Source: an uncultured Armatimonadota bacterium (GTDB lineage Bacteria > Armatimonadota > Fimbriimonadia > Fimbriimonadales > Fimbriimonadaceae). Taken from it: a stretch of DNA of 64,000 nt. Below, piece after piece: positions 26,402 through 34,339 of this stretch. The position numbers and the translations under genes were made by a program. How positions within the stretch are numbered: position 1 is the first letter of the stretch; every line of letters begins with the position of its first letter. Location of the stretch: contig CAILEM010000061.1 in the NCBI GenBank assembly GCA_903833215.1, positions 1 through 64,000 on the forward strand. Reading direction: 5' to 3'. The notes under the pieces were generated by a model, which saw nothing but the letters and a program-made list of their open reading frames with translations, was not told the origin of the DNA and made no database searches.

Positions 26402-27283
26402 ATGAAGCACGTTCAGAAGTTTGCGGTCGCTTTCCTTGCCGTAATCGTCGCAGGATGCGGCGGCACGGGAAATCAAGCGGCGTCCAAGACGGTGGTCAAC
26501 GGAACACCACGACTGGAGGCAATCGTCAAGGTCCTCCGGACCAACCTACAGCACCCAACCCAGTGGACGGATGCCCAACTCGTGAATCCACAAACACCAG
26601 GGCTTCAAGCTGACCTATTGGATCCCACTGTGTTCGGCATTGTCGACCCAACAAATATTGAATGTGGCGACAAAATCATATTCCAAGTTGTCTACTACTC
26701 AGCAGATGGGACAAGGCACATCGTTCCTAATGTGAACTTCGCTTCAAGCGACACGTCGGGAACCTACGGCATTCTTGCTGCGAACACGGGTGAGTACATT
26801 GCAAGCGTTGTACCAACAACGACCCCATTGGTCGTTTCCGGTAGCTACGGTGGCTTTGAATACACATCTGAATATGATCTGAAAATTCATCAGGTTCGAG
26901 TGATCGGATCGGTTTTGGCGCAAGGAACCAACGCCAATTCACTTCCTGGCTCGAAAGTCCAGTTCTTTAATGCAGAGGGCGCGGTTGTTGATACCGTCAC
27001 GGTTCAGTCAGACGGAAGTATTCGAGCATCCGTTCCAGTCGTAGCAACTTCTTTCTCGGTTGTTGCGGACTCGGTTCCGGCGACGTTCTATCAATCCTTC
27101 GGTTACCTTGGACTTCAATACGATGCTGGAGTGGTTTCATGCTTCGCACCGCTTCCTTCAGGGTTAACAGTTGGAACGACGAATCTCCCTGGTGCTATCT
27201 ACGTCGCACCTCGATCCGATGCTGGAAAGCCTGCATCAAGTGGATGTTCGGGCCCGGTCGCACGAACCATTAAACACCTGTAA
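26402..27283 (+). CDS. Lipoprotein with Ig-like domain, paralog B
   Basis: 293-aa predicted lipoprotein (MKHVQKFAVAFLAVIVAGC, Cys19). It shares its plan with the upstream protein at 25510: an Ig-like module (CGDKIIFQVVYYSADGTRH, then GEYIASVVPTTTPLVVSGSY), a second module (RVIGSVLAQGTNANSLPGSKVQFFNAEG), then YQSFGYLGLQYDAGVVSCFAPLP and a Cys-Ser-Gly near the end. The paired Cys residues near the C terminus occur at matching places in both proteins. Probably a tandem duplication. It has its own leaderless promoter, and a terminator follows at 27313. Confidence 0.7.
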   Translation: MKHVQKFAVAFLAVIVAGCGGTGNQAASKTVVNGTPRLEAIVKVLRTNLQHPTQWTDAQLVNPQTPGLQADLLDPTVFGIVDPTNIECGDKIIFQVVYYSADGTRHIVPNVNFASSDTSGTYGILAANTGEYIASVVPTTTPLVVSGSYGGFEYTSEYDLKIHQVRVIGSVLAQGTNANSLPGSKVQFFNAEGAVVDTVTVQSDGSIRASVPVVATSFSVVADSVPATFYQSFGYLGLQYDAGVVSCFAPLPSGLTVGTTNLPGAIYVAPRSDAGKPASSGCSGPVARTIKHL

Positions 27284-27312
27284 TCCAGGAAACAAAGCAT
27301 ACGCGTGCTGAA

Positions 27313-27352
27313 AATCAGGGGGCTTGGCAAGAAATTGTCTGGTCCCCTGATT
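27313..27352 (+). terminator. Probable intrinsic terminator
   Basis: AATCAGGGG (27313-27321) is complementary to CCCCTGATT (27344-27352), with a 22-base loop, 30 bases after the lipoprotein stop. The downstream T-tract is weak (GCATTTGG), so this may be a hairpin that stalls rather than a classic terminator. Confidence 0.5.
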
Positions 27353-27447
27353 GCATTTGGGGTTTGACGAGGGGCAAAGGTTTTGGGTTGTGACTGCAAC
27401 GCCTGTGTTCTCAAGTGCGATAGTACAATCGAAATTGGAGTCTCGAA

Positions 27448-28713
27448 TTGGAATTTGACCTGCAGCAGAGTGAGATAGAGATCGGCATGACCGACGATAG
27501 CGTCGAGCAGATGCTTATTCTCGCTGAAAGGTTGCGTGAGGCAAATGGCGGAGAACTTGACGAGAGCGCGATTCTTGCCGTCGCTGAAGCTACGGGAGCG
27601 CCGCTTGAGTACGTCCGACTCGCCGTCCAGATTCGCTCTGAAAAACAGAAAAAGAGCTTCTTGGCGAATATCCGCTCGCAGTACCTGACGCTCGAACAGC
27701 ACACTCGAAGGTATGTCCTGTCTGGCGCTGCCGCAGGATCGGCGGCTCTGCTTCTCACCGCAGATGAATGGAACGCGGTACACACGCGTTACAGCCAAGG
27801 TGCCAATTACGGCATCTTTACGATGTTGGCAACACTGTGCGGACTGTTTGGCCTTTATAACGTCTTCAAAGCACGAGATCTCCGAACTGCAGGAATATCC
27901 GGCGGGCTCTTGATGGGAGGGCTGTACCTCATGCACGCCGTTTTTGAGTTTTTGCTCGGAGTCCCTTCGCGGGTTGATTCTGGATGGTTTTTGCCGATGA
28001 TCGTCCTAGGCGCTGCGGGCGGTGTCGGAGTTCACCAACTAGGAAACAAGTATCGTGTCAAATTGGGGCTAAAAGATCCATTGAAGGAGCGGCAAGACCT
28101 CCTCAAGCAACTCAACCGCCTCCAGGACAAGTTGAGCTCTGGCCTTCAGTTCATGACTTTTCTCAGCATCGATATTGTCGGCTCGACGCGAATGAAGGAG
28201 GTCGCAGATCCTCTTGCTGTCGAGTACACCTTCACCGAGTATCACGAATTTGTCACTCGGATCGTTCAAAAATACGGTGGTCGGCTCCACTCAACTGCGG
28301 GCGATGGAATGATCTGTGCTTTTGATCATCCGCAGCACGCCTTTTCGGCAGCCAAGAACATCCAGGCGAGCCTCATTGAACTGAACATGCTTCGGAATAG
28401 GATCGGTGTGCCAATTGTTCTACGTTGTGGAATTCACTCGGGGCAAGTCATGGCACCGGAGGGTGGCGATGTCAAATCTGTTAACTTTTCTCATGTGATT
28501 GACGTCGCAGCCCATCTTCAGAAAGAGGCTCCTGCTGGCGGAATTGCGGTATCTGATTCAGCGGCCTCGCAGATTATTGGAGGACCGGCTGCTATTGGAC
28601 AGCAGCGCGTCGAAGCAGTGGATGTCAAAGCAGTCGTATGGATGCCAAAGTCGGCTCCCAGCGCTCCTCCGATGAACATGGGATTGCCATCTACTTTGCC
28701 CGAACAAGCGTAG
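27448..28713 (+). CDS. Membrane class III nucleotide cyclase homolog, atypical catalytic site
   Basis: 421 aa. The N-terminal 90 residues contain a helical segment. Four hydrophobic segments follow (about 92-108, 120-140, 148-172, 180-198), then a coiled linker and a cyclase homology domain (236-385). The metal-binding Asp residues are Asp242 (FLSIDIVGST) and Asp286 (STAGDGMICAF). However, the transition-state motif normally N-x-A-A-R reads DVAAH, with Asp352 and His356 in place of Asn and Arg, so cAMP or cGMP synthesis is doubtful. It may be a binding or regulatory pseudocyclase. Start TTG 27448 is backed by GGAG seven bases upstream; an ATG at 27487 is the alternative. Confidence 0.75.
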   Translation: MEFDLQQSEIEIGMTDDSVEQMLILAERLREANGGELDESAILAVAEATGAPLEYVRLAVQIRSEKQKKSFLANIRSQYLTLEQHTRRYVLSGAAAGSAALLLTADEWNAVHTRYSQGANYGIFTMLATLCGLFGLYNVFKARDLRTAGISGGLLMGGLYLMHAVFEFLLGVPSRVDSGWFLPMIVLGAAGGVGVHQLGNKYRVKLGLKDPLKERQDLLKQLNRLQDKLSSGLQFMTFLSIDIVGSTRMKEVADPLAVEYTFTEYHEFVTRIVQKYGGRLHSTAGDGMICAFDHPQHAFSAAKNIQASLIELNMLRNRIGVPIVLRCGIHSGQVMAPEGGDVKSVNFSHVIDVAAHLQKEAPAGGIAVSDSAASQIIGGPAAIGQQRVEAVDVKAVVWMPKSAPSAPPMNMGLPSTLPEQA

Positions 28714-28760
28714 GTCAAGTTGTCGGCCCAATGTGAACATGGAATTTGCCCACCGAAGGT

Positions 28761-28766
28761 TATTTT
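28761..28766 (+). promoter_or_regulatory. -10 box before small gene at 28773
   Basis: TATTTT followed by six bases and a GTG start, matching the leaderless arrangement seen elsewhere in the window. Confidence 0.4.
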
Positions 28767-28772
28767 ATCGAA

Positions 28773-28868
28773 GTGAAGATCTTCGGGCGGCATGGGATGG
28801 CACTCCGTCTCGTCGATGGCAATTGGGCGCATTTCGCGCGGGACAACATCAACCCCGCGAGTCATTGA
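28773..28868 (+). CDS. Small leaderless gene, 31 aa, unknown
   Basis: GTG at 28773 opens a 31-codon frame ending at TGA 28866-28868. The product has balanced charge and pattern (KIFGRHGMALRLVDGNWAHF). Three things support it: a TATTTT -10 box exactly six bases upstream, a TTGA overlap of its stop with the start of the next gene, and an alternative frame over the same DNA that gives an implausible N-terminal extension for that next gene. It might instead be a leader peptide that couples translation of 28865, or the N-terminal piece of that protein after a frameshift. No family is recognised. Confidence 0.45.
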   Translation: MKIFGRHGMALRLVDGNWAHFARDNINPASH

Positions 28869-29515
28869 ATGAGGCAGGTCACTTCATCGGTGGGGCATTG
28901 CTCGATGAAGGCTTTAAGGTCTTCAAAAATGGTGGACTCCCGCTATTGGAGCGTAGACCAGGGAAGTTGATCGAAGAAATCGTCCTCCGATCCAGCCCGA
29001 ATGTAAGAGGCGACGGCTTTGTTCCGGTTCGGGTTTATCTGCATTTGAGTCATGCCGGCTTGCATGAAGTCAGGCAGAGGTATTGGTGCCCTCCAAGCCG
29101 TGCGCCATCGGGGTTGGCATTTCTCGATCTTGGACAGCTTGAATTACCTCCCTGTTGGGTGATTTGGAATGTTGGGATGAGTTACGACTGTCTTGTGGAG
29201 ATGGTGGAGTGGGTTCGACGTCTTGCTCTGCCATGGTTCGACCAATTTGAGAACTCGTTGGAATTGCGATCCAGGCTCTTTCAAGGAACGGTGACTGGCT
29301 TGGACGTCGACCGCTCCCTTGAGTTGATCCTTGCTCAGTTCGGGCCGTTTGAGGCTATTCGCTTCCTTGAAGAATGCGTGATGCCAGATCGCAAACTTGG
29401 ACCACTCGTGAAAGACGCGATGAAACGAATTCGTAGTGCAAACGCCTCGGGGGCTTTTGGCATAGATAAAGCTTGGAATATCGCTACGATTGCGACAGCC
29501 TGTAGGCTCGTCTAG
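28865..29515 (+). CDS. Hypothetical soluble protein (216 aa)
   Basis: No family recognised with confidence. It begins NEAGHFIGGALLDEGFKVFKNGG, then ERRPGKLIEEIVLRSS and VPVRVYLHLSHAGLHEVRQRYW. The order helix, GF, strand, strand is reminiscent of DUF4304-type proteins, which is a weak hint only. The C-terminal half is helical (LVEMVEWVRRLALPWFDQFE, then AIRFLEECVMPDRKL). I chose TTG 28865 because it overlaps the stop of the small upstream frame. A GTG at 28733 would add 44 poorly structured residues. A hairpin follows at 29528. Confidence 0.55.
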   Translation: MNEAGHFIGGALLDEGFKVFKNGGLPLLERRPGKLIEEIVLRSSPNVRGDGFVPVRVYLHLSHAGLHEVRQRYWCPPSRAPSGLAFLDLGQLELPPCWVIWNVGMSYDCLVEMVEWVRRLALPWFDQFENSLELRSRLFQGTVTGLDVDRSLELILAQFGPFEAIRFLEECVMPDRKLGPLVKDAMKRIRSANASGAFGIDKAWNIATIATACRLV

Positions 29516-29527
29516 TGATGGTAGTTA

Positions 29528-29553
29528 GAACTTTCAGTTTCTTGTGAAAGTTC
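29528..29553. terminator. Hairpin between hypothetical gene and mqnE
   Basis: GAACTTTCA, 8-base loop, TGAAAGTTC: a perfect 9-bp stem 12 bases after the stop at 29515 and 22 bases before mqnE. No T-tract follows, so it could act as a weak terminator or a regulatory structure in the mqnE leader. Confidence 0.4.
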
Positions 29554-29575
29554 GTGGTATTCTTAAGTGAAACAC

Positions 29576-30739
29576 ATGGCACTCAACCCTCAGCAGATCG
29601 TTGGTCCGGAACTCTTGACGATATTGGATAAAGTCCAACGAGGAGAGCGGCTGTCTCGGGAAGATGGCATTCTTCTTTACACGACGCCTAACCTGACTGG
29701 CGTTGGCTACTTGGCAAATATAGTCCGAGAGCGATGGCATGGTGGTCGAACGTACTTCGTTCGGAATCAGCACATCAACTACACCAATATTTGTAATAAG
29801 TTCTGTAAATTCTGTAGCTTTTATGCGAAGAAGGGCGGCCCAGCTCCTTACCAAATGACCCTTGAAGAGGTGAAGCACCGGCTGGAATGGCATCGCGATG
29901 TCCCGCTGACCGAGATACACATGGTGGGTGGCATCAATCCTCGGCTGCCATACAGCTATTACATGGACCTCGTCCGAATCGTGAAGGAAGCGCGCCCTGG
30001 CGTGCATGTTAAGGCATTTACGGCTGTGGAAATCGTTGAGATTGCGAGGCAAGGAAAAGTGACTGTCGATCAGGCGCTCGCCGACCTCATCGAAGCAGGT
30101 CTCGATTCACTCCCTGGTGGAGGAATTGAAATCCTCAGCGATCGGGTTCATGCTGAATTGTTCGGCAAGAAGCTCAACGGTGACGAATGGAAAGATGTCG
30201 CCCGCGCCGCATCGAAACTTGGCTTGCGGCAATACGCAACGATGCTCTACGGGCACATTGAAACGGTGGAAGAGCGGGTGGACCACTTGATCCAACTTCG
30301 CGAATTGCAGGATGAGACGAAGCACTTTTTAACGATGACCCCCTTGAGTTTTCATCCCGAAGAGACTGAGCTAGAACATATCGCGGGACCGACGGGTGAC
30401 GACGACCTGCGAAACATCGCCCTATGTCGGCTCATGCTCGACAATTTCGAACATATCAAGAGTTTCTGGATCATGAACACCGTTCCCGTAACTCAAATGT
30501 CGCTGTGGTATGGAGCAGATGACGCGGACGGTCTGGTGCACGAATACGAGATCACCTACAAGTCCGGCGAGTGGGGCAACAAGAGTCAATCCCTGACCTA
30601 TGAGAATATGATCCGCATGATCGAAGAGGCAGGAAGAATTCCGATCGAGCGAGATAGTTTGTATCGCGAAATTTCGAGAGAAGAGCTTGAGGCGACGGTT
30701 CGTCCCAAGCTGACGCCAATTCCAATGGCTTCTGTATAG
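29576..30739 (+). CDS. mqnE: Aminofutalosine synthase (radical SAM) of menaquinone synthesis
   Basis: 387-aa radical SAM enzyme that joins 3-[(1-carboxyvinyl)oxy]benzoate and S-adenosylmethionine to give 6-amino-6-deoxyfutalosine in the futalosine menaquinone pathway. The [4Fe-4S] cluster ligands are Cys73, Cys77 and Cys80 (CNKFCKFC), preceded by INYTNIC. Further family motifs are MVGGINPRLPYSYY, SLPGGGIEILSDRVH, TMLYGHIETVEERVDHL and PLSFHPEETEL. The order and wording fit MqnE better than MqnC. Start ATG 29576 is preferred to the GTG nine bases earlier. Other mqn genes are not in the window. Confidence 0.92.
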   Translation: MALNPQQIVGPELLTILDKVQRGERLSREDGILLYTTPNLTGVGYLANIVRERWHGGRTYFVRNQHINYTNICNKFCKFCSFYAKKGGPAPYQMTLEEVKHRLEWHRDVPLTEIHMVGGINPRLPYSYYMDLVRIVKEARPGVHVKAFTAVEIVEIARQGKVTVDQALADLIEAGLDSLPGGGIEILSDRVHAELFGKKLNGDEWKDVARAASKLGLRQYATMLYGHIETVEERVDHLIQLRELQDETKHFLTMTPLSFHPEETELEHIAGPTGDDDLRNIALCRLMLDNFEHIKSFWIMNTVPVTQMSLWYGADDADGLVHEYEITYKSGEWGNKSQSLTYENMIRMIEEAGRIPIERDSLYREISREELEATVRPKLTPIPMASV

Positions 30740-30821
30740 TCGGAATGAATCTGAGAAATTGAAATGTTGAGATGTGAGATTGCTGCGGAAGTATTCGGAA
30801 GAACTTTCTTGGTGAAATTCG

Positions 30822-30827
30822 CATACT
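30822..30827 (+). promoter_or_regulatory. -10 box of leaderless ada-alkA
   Basis: CATACT, then six bases and GTG 30834. Confidence 0.4.
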
Positions 30828-30833
30828 TGTAGC

Positions 30834-32255
30834 GTGGTGTTGACGCGCGAAGTGATGTTGGATCGGTTGATGGCATCTGACGGATCCTATGATCGTCAGT
30901 TCATCACCGGGGTGCTTAGTACCGGGATCTATTGCCTGCCGTCGTGTCGGGCGCGGAAACCCAAACCCGAAAATGTTGAGTTTTTCCCAACCATCAACGC
31001 TGCCCGTGGAGCTGGGTTGAGGGCGTGTAAAAAGTGCCGTCCAGATGATTACTATGCCGGCACCGATGTTGAACTTGACCGACTTGAGGATGCCGTTGCA
31101 AAGCTCAGAGCCAATCCGAGTGATTTTGCGTCGATCGGTGACTTTGGGACCCAAGCAGAAATGGGCACCTCCAAGCTATTCGAGAGCGTCCGACACCACT
31201 ACCATGTAACACCGGGCGAACTCATTGTTCGAACTCGGGTCGAAAATGCCTGCGCACGATTACTGAATTCGGAAGCAAGCGTATCGGACATCGCCTTTGC
31301 TGTGGGATTTGAAACCCTTTCTACGTTTTACGAGAATTTTGGTAGGTTGGTCGGAATGGCTCCTGTGGCTTACCGAAAATTGGGAAATGCCCAGGCTTTT
31401 TCGGTGACGCTCCCAGAGTCTTTTCGAAGATCCGCAGTGCTGGGTTACTTTGGAAGGGACCCCCTAAGCTTGAGTGAGAAGGTTGAGGGTACCGAACTGT
31501 GGATTTCCACTCAATTTGGGCAAGGCCCAGGATCGGTTCATTTGCGTTTTGACGATACGCTGGTCGAATGTCACGTCGAAGGAGGAACTCCAGTCGAGGC
31601 TCATCGCGGGGTATGCCGGATGATCGGGTTGCGCCAGGATCCCAAAGCCTTCGAACAACTAGCAGCAAAGCTCGGCCATGATTTCCTTTACGAAGGCCGG
31701 TCTGGTCTCCGTGTTCCACTGACATTCTCTGAATTCGACGCCGTTGTTTGGTCGATTCTTGGGCAACAGGTGAATCTCACGTTCGCATACTCGCTCCGCC
31801 GGAAGTTAGTAGAACTGCTTGGAGTGCCGGTCGGGAACGGGCTAATCTCGCCTCCCACCCCCGAGTCAATCGGCCAACTGTCAGTGGAGGATTTGCTGCC
31901 GCTGCAGTTTTCACGTCGCAAAGCGGAGTATCTCATCGATCTATCTCGGCTTATTGCGGCGCGGACCTTGGATCTTTGTGCAATCGGAAACGGGGCTGCA
32001 ACTCGAGCAGAGAAGACGATGCTCGAGATTCGGGGTCTCGGTCCCTGGTCAGTCCACTACCTCATGATGCGAGGGTTTGGGTTTGCCGACTGTTTACCGG
32101 TGGGAGACACCGGCATCACCTCCGCGCTTCAAAAATGCTTTCAACTCGAAATCCGACCGGATGTTGCTGTCACCCGTCAACTCATGGAACCGTTTTCACC
32201 ACAACGGTCCCTGGCATGTCTGCACTTGTGGCAAACATTGAAATTCGAATCATGA
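30834..32255 (+). CDS. Ada-AlkA fusion: methyl-sensing regulator and DNA-3-methyladenine glycosylase
   Basis: 473-aa protein for the adaptive response to DNA alkylation. Residues 1-80 are the Ada zinc domain, with Cys34, Cys38, Cys65 and Cys68 (YCLPSCRARKPKPENV and ACKKCRPDDYY), where a Cys accepts a methyl group from phosphotriesters. Residues 85-180 are an AraC-type DNA-binding domain (ASVSDIAFAVGFETLSTFYENF). Residues 190-473 are an AlkA glycosylase with the helix-hairpin-helix motif (EIRGLGPWSVHYLMMR) and catalytic Asp425 (VGDTG). Start GTG 30834 fits the upstream -10 box. Its stop overlaps the ogt start by four bases, so both repair functions are made together. Confidence 0.92.
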   Translation: MVLTREVMLDRLMASDGSYDRQFITGVLSTGIYCLPSCRARKPKPENVEFFPTINAARGAGLRACKKCRPDDYYAGTDVELDRLEDAVAKLRANPSDFASIGDFGTQAEMGTSKLFESVRHHYHVTPGELIVRTRVENACARLLNSEASVSDIAFAVGFETLSTFYENFGRLVGMAPVAYRKLGNAQAFSVTLPESFRRSAVLGYFGRDPLSLSEKVEGTELWISTQFGQGPGSVHLRFDDTLVECHVEGGTPVEAHRGVCRMIGLRQDPKAFEQLAAKLGHDFLYEGRSGLRVPLTFSEFDAVVWSILGQQVNLTFAYSLRRKLVELLGVPVGNGLISPPTPESIGQLSVEDLLPLQFSRRKAEYLIDLSRLIAARTLDLCAIGNGAATRAEKTMLEIRGLGPWSVHYLMMRGFGFADCLPVGDTGITSALQKCFQLEIRPDVAVTRQLMEPFSPQRSLACLHLWQTLKFES

Positions 32256-32764
32256 TGAGATCACTATATTTTGATTGCTTTGACACAAAAGTTGGGCCGC
32301 TAACTGTCGCGGTGGATGGGGAAGGGGCTGTGGTTGAACTCTGGACCTCGGACGCAACAGATCGCTATATCTCAAAACCGAACAACGAACGGAAACCAGA
32401 CGCAGTTAGGGATGTCAAACGCCAACTCGAAGAGTATGCAGACGGCAGGCGGACGGAATTTGATGTCCGGGTCGCTCCTGACGGCTCAGATTTCCAGCAT
32501 CAAGTTTGGGCCCTTTTGCGGAAGATTCCTTACGGCGAAACGTCAACCTACGGCGAACTAGCGCAGATACTTGGAAACAAGAATGCTTCGCGGGCTGTCG
32601 GTCGTGCAAACGCCACCAATCCGATATCGATTATCGTGCCCTGTCACCGAGTAATCGGTAGCTCGGGGGCGCTGACGGGGTACGCAGGTGGATTGGCAAT
32701 GAAGCAGAGGTTGCTTGAGTTGGAAGGGGTTCTGTCGCGAGACTTGTTTAGTGATGGCCACTAG
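32252..32764 (+). CDS. ogt: Methylated-DNA-protein-cysteine methyltransferase
   Basis: 170-aa suicide repair protein that moves the methyl group from O6-methylguanine to its own Cys131 in the motif IIVPCHRVIG. The DNA-binding helix has RAVGRANATNP, and YGETSTYGELA is also conserved. The N-terminal ribonuclease-like domain is about 1-80. The start ATG 32252 overlaps the TGA of the Ada-AlkA gene. A second ATG follows at once. Complete length for the Ogt type. Probably controlled together with the upstream Ada domain. Confidence 0.95.
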   Translation: MMRSLYFDCFDTKVGPLTVAVDGEGAVVELWTSDATDRYISKPNNERKPDAVRDVKRQLEEYADGRRTEFDVRVAPDGSDFQHQVWALLRKIPYGETSTYGELAQILGNKNASRAVGRANATNPISIIVPCHRVIGSSGALTGYAGGLAMKQRLLELEGVLSRDLFSDGH

Positions 32765-32863
32765 TCCCGCTTCTTAAAATTGTTCCAGATTCGTGAATAC
32801 GTCGGGAACGGATGAAGGGCAAGTTCGTGTTGCTTAAGTCGGGTGGGTAGACTCCCTCGACTA

Positions 32864-33427
32864 ATGCTGTTTGGGAAGCGCGATTTGCGCGAGTCCTTCG
32901 AGAGACAAGCCGAGAAAGTTTTCCCCGCGGTCTTGGGTACGGCGTTGAGACTCACTCGATCTCGCGAAGATGCCGAGGATCTGGCACAGGAAGCGATAGT
33001 TCGGGCCTACGATGCATATGATCGGTTTGATGGCACGAATTTCAAAGCCTGGATGCTGCGTATTGTTACGAATCTGTACATCAATCGGTACAGACAACGG
33101 CAGCGCGGCCCACTGCTAGGTTCTTTGGAGGAAGAAGGCGCGATTGAACCGGTTTCATGTGAATCGGAATTGCCTGATCGGCTTCTGTTTGACAACGCAG
33201 TTGGTGCTGAGATCGAGGATGCACTTGCAAAGGTCCCGGAGGATTTTCGAATGGCAGTGATATTGAGCGATATTGAAGGGCTCAGCTACCAGGAGATCGC
33301 TGACGCGACGAATGTTCCGATCGGGACCGTTCGTTCTCGTCTTGCCCGAGGCAGGTCCATTTTGCGAAGGGCGCTCGAAACATACGCGATCAAGGAAGGG
33401 TATTTGAAACAAGGTGCAGACGAATGA
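32864..33427 (+). CDS. ECF-family RNA polymerase sigma factor
   Basis: 187-aa extracytoplasmic function sigma factor. Region 2 (about 18-85) shows LTRSREDAEDLAQEAIVRAYDAYDRFDG and FKAWMLRIVTNLYINRYR. Region 4 (about 118-175) shows LPxx..VPEDFRMAVILSDIEGLSYQEIADATNVPIGTVRSRLARGR. It directs RNA polymerase to an unknown stress regulon. The start is set at ATG 32864, ten bases after a TAGACT box, rather than a GTG at 32843 that precedes it. It overlaps the downstream anti-sigma gene by four bases (ATGA), the usual arrangement of such pairs. Confidence 0.92.
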   Translation: MLFGKRDLRESFERQAEKVFPAVLGTALRLTRSREDAEDLAQEAIVRAYDAYDRFDGTNFKAWMLRIVTNLYINRYRQRQRGPLLGSLEEEGAIEPVSCESELPDRLLFDNAVGAEIEDALAKVPEDFRMAVILSDIEGLSYQEIADATNVPIGTVRSRLARGRSILRRALETYAIKEGYLKQGADE

Positions 33428-34164
33428 TTGATCCTATGGACCTTCATGCTTTCGTTGACGGAGAATTGAGCTCGAATGAGGCCGATGCCGTTAAAACGAG
33501 TATGGCCACTTCTCCCAGCGTTGCACGGGAAGTGGAAGCGATTCGGAATCTCAAGGTCGGCCTTCGCGCCAATGTCGTGATGCCGGATTCTGCAGACGCT
33601 TGGAAGGCTTGCACACGACGCCTCGATGAGTTGGACAAGACCAAGAGGATCGAATCTCTGGTTGGGCGTTTTGCTCCCGCCATGTGTGCCACGTTATTTG
33701 TGGGAATTCTCCTTGTCGGCCGATTTTCTCACCATTCCGATGGAAGAAACTACTCAGGTCCTGATCTTGCCAGAGCCTTCGGGACGTTGTCGACCCAAAA
33801 AGCAACCCCCAATGGCCTTAGCAAGGACATGGCTCGTTGGGAAGATTGGTTGATCCACCAATCCAAAACGTCGACTCCAGATCACCTTACACTTCGTGGG
33901 GTGAAGACGGGATTTATTGACGGAATTCCTGTGACCCAGCTTTCCGCTCGTGACCAGAACGGTGATTTTAAGATTTACGAAGTTCGTCAGCCCATCGTGC
34001 TTGATGGCATGCAACCCCTTCAAGGGCATGCAGACCTTCAAATGGGAATGCTAAACGGTGAGAACTGCGTGGTGCGCCAACAAGGCCAAAGCACACTTCT
34101 CATCGTCGGGGACCGAAACTTCGAGGATCTGGCCACTGTGGCGGCACAAGTTACGATCCGATGA
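33424..34164 (+). CDS. Membrane anti-sigma factor partner of the ECF sigma factor
   Basis: 246 aa. The N-terminal 70 residues (MDLHAFVDGELSSNEADAVKTSMATSPSVAREVEAI) have the shape of an anti-sigma domain but lack the His-x3-Cys-x2-Cys zinc site of ZAS proteins. A transmembrane segment follows at about 83-101 (FAPAMCATLFVGILLVG). The remaining 140 residues are a periplasmic domain ending in QSTLLIVGDRNFEDLATVAAQ, similar in plan to RsgI/RseA-type sensors. It would hold the upstream sigma factor at the membrane until an envelope signal arrives. The signal is unknown. Its stop lies two bases before the antisense tRNA. Confidence 0.8.
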   Translation: MIDPMDLHAFVDGELSSNEADAVKTSMATSPSVAREVEAIRNLKVGLRANVVMPDSADAWKACTRRLDELDKTKRIESLVGRFAPAMCATLFVGILLVGRFSHHSDGRNYSGPDLARAFGTLSTQKATPNGLSKDMARWEDWLIHQSKTSTPDHLTLRGVKTGFIDGIPVTQLSARDQNGDFKIYEVRQPIVLDGMQPLQGHADLQMGMLNGENCVVRQQGQSTLLIVGDRNFEDLATVAAQVTIR

Positions 34165-34166
34165 AA

Positions 34167-34242
34167 TGGCAGGGGCGACAGGGCTCGAACCCGCGACCTA
34201 AGGTTTTGGAGACCTTCGCTCTACCAACTGAGCTACACCCCT
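34167..34242 (-). tRNA. tRNA-Trp (anticodon CCA)
   Basis: 76 bases on the minus strand fold as a standard tRNA. Acceptor AGGGGTG pairs with CGCCCCT, discriminator G, and a genome-encoded CCA end (TGG at 34167-34169 on the plus strand). D arm TAGCTCAGTTGGTAGAGC, anticodon loop CTCCAAA with anticodon CCA, and T arm with GGTTCGAGC. It lies alone, antisense to its surroundings, between the anti-sigma gene and the BtuF-like gene. Confidence 0.97.
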
Positions 34243-34327
34243 GCTTGGACGATTGATTTTACTTGATTCGATGAGGCCAATGACAACATCTTCAGCACGT
34301 TCGTGGCAAACGATTCGCAGCATACGC

Positions 34328-34333
34328 CACAAT
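34328..34333 (+). promoter_or_regulatory. -10 box of leaderless BtuF-like gene
   Basis: CACAAT, six bases (GCCCCT), ATG 34340. This sets the start at the lipoprotein signal peptide and not at the earlier in-frame ATG at 34253. Confidence 0.5.
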
Positions 34334-34339
34334 GCCCCT

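Noticed and set aside
31748-32251. Long N-terminal extension of Ogt
   Set aside because: It is the shadow frame of the AlkA domain. Ogt homology starts at 32252.
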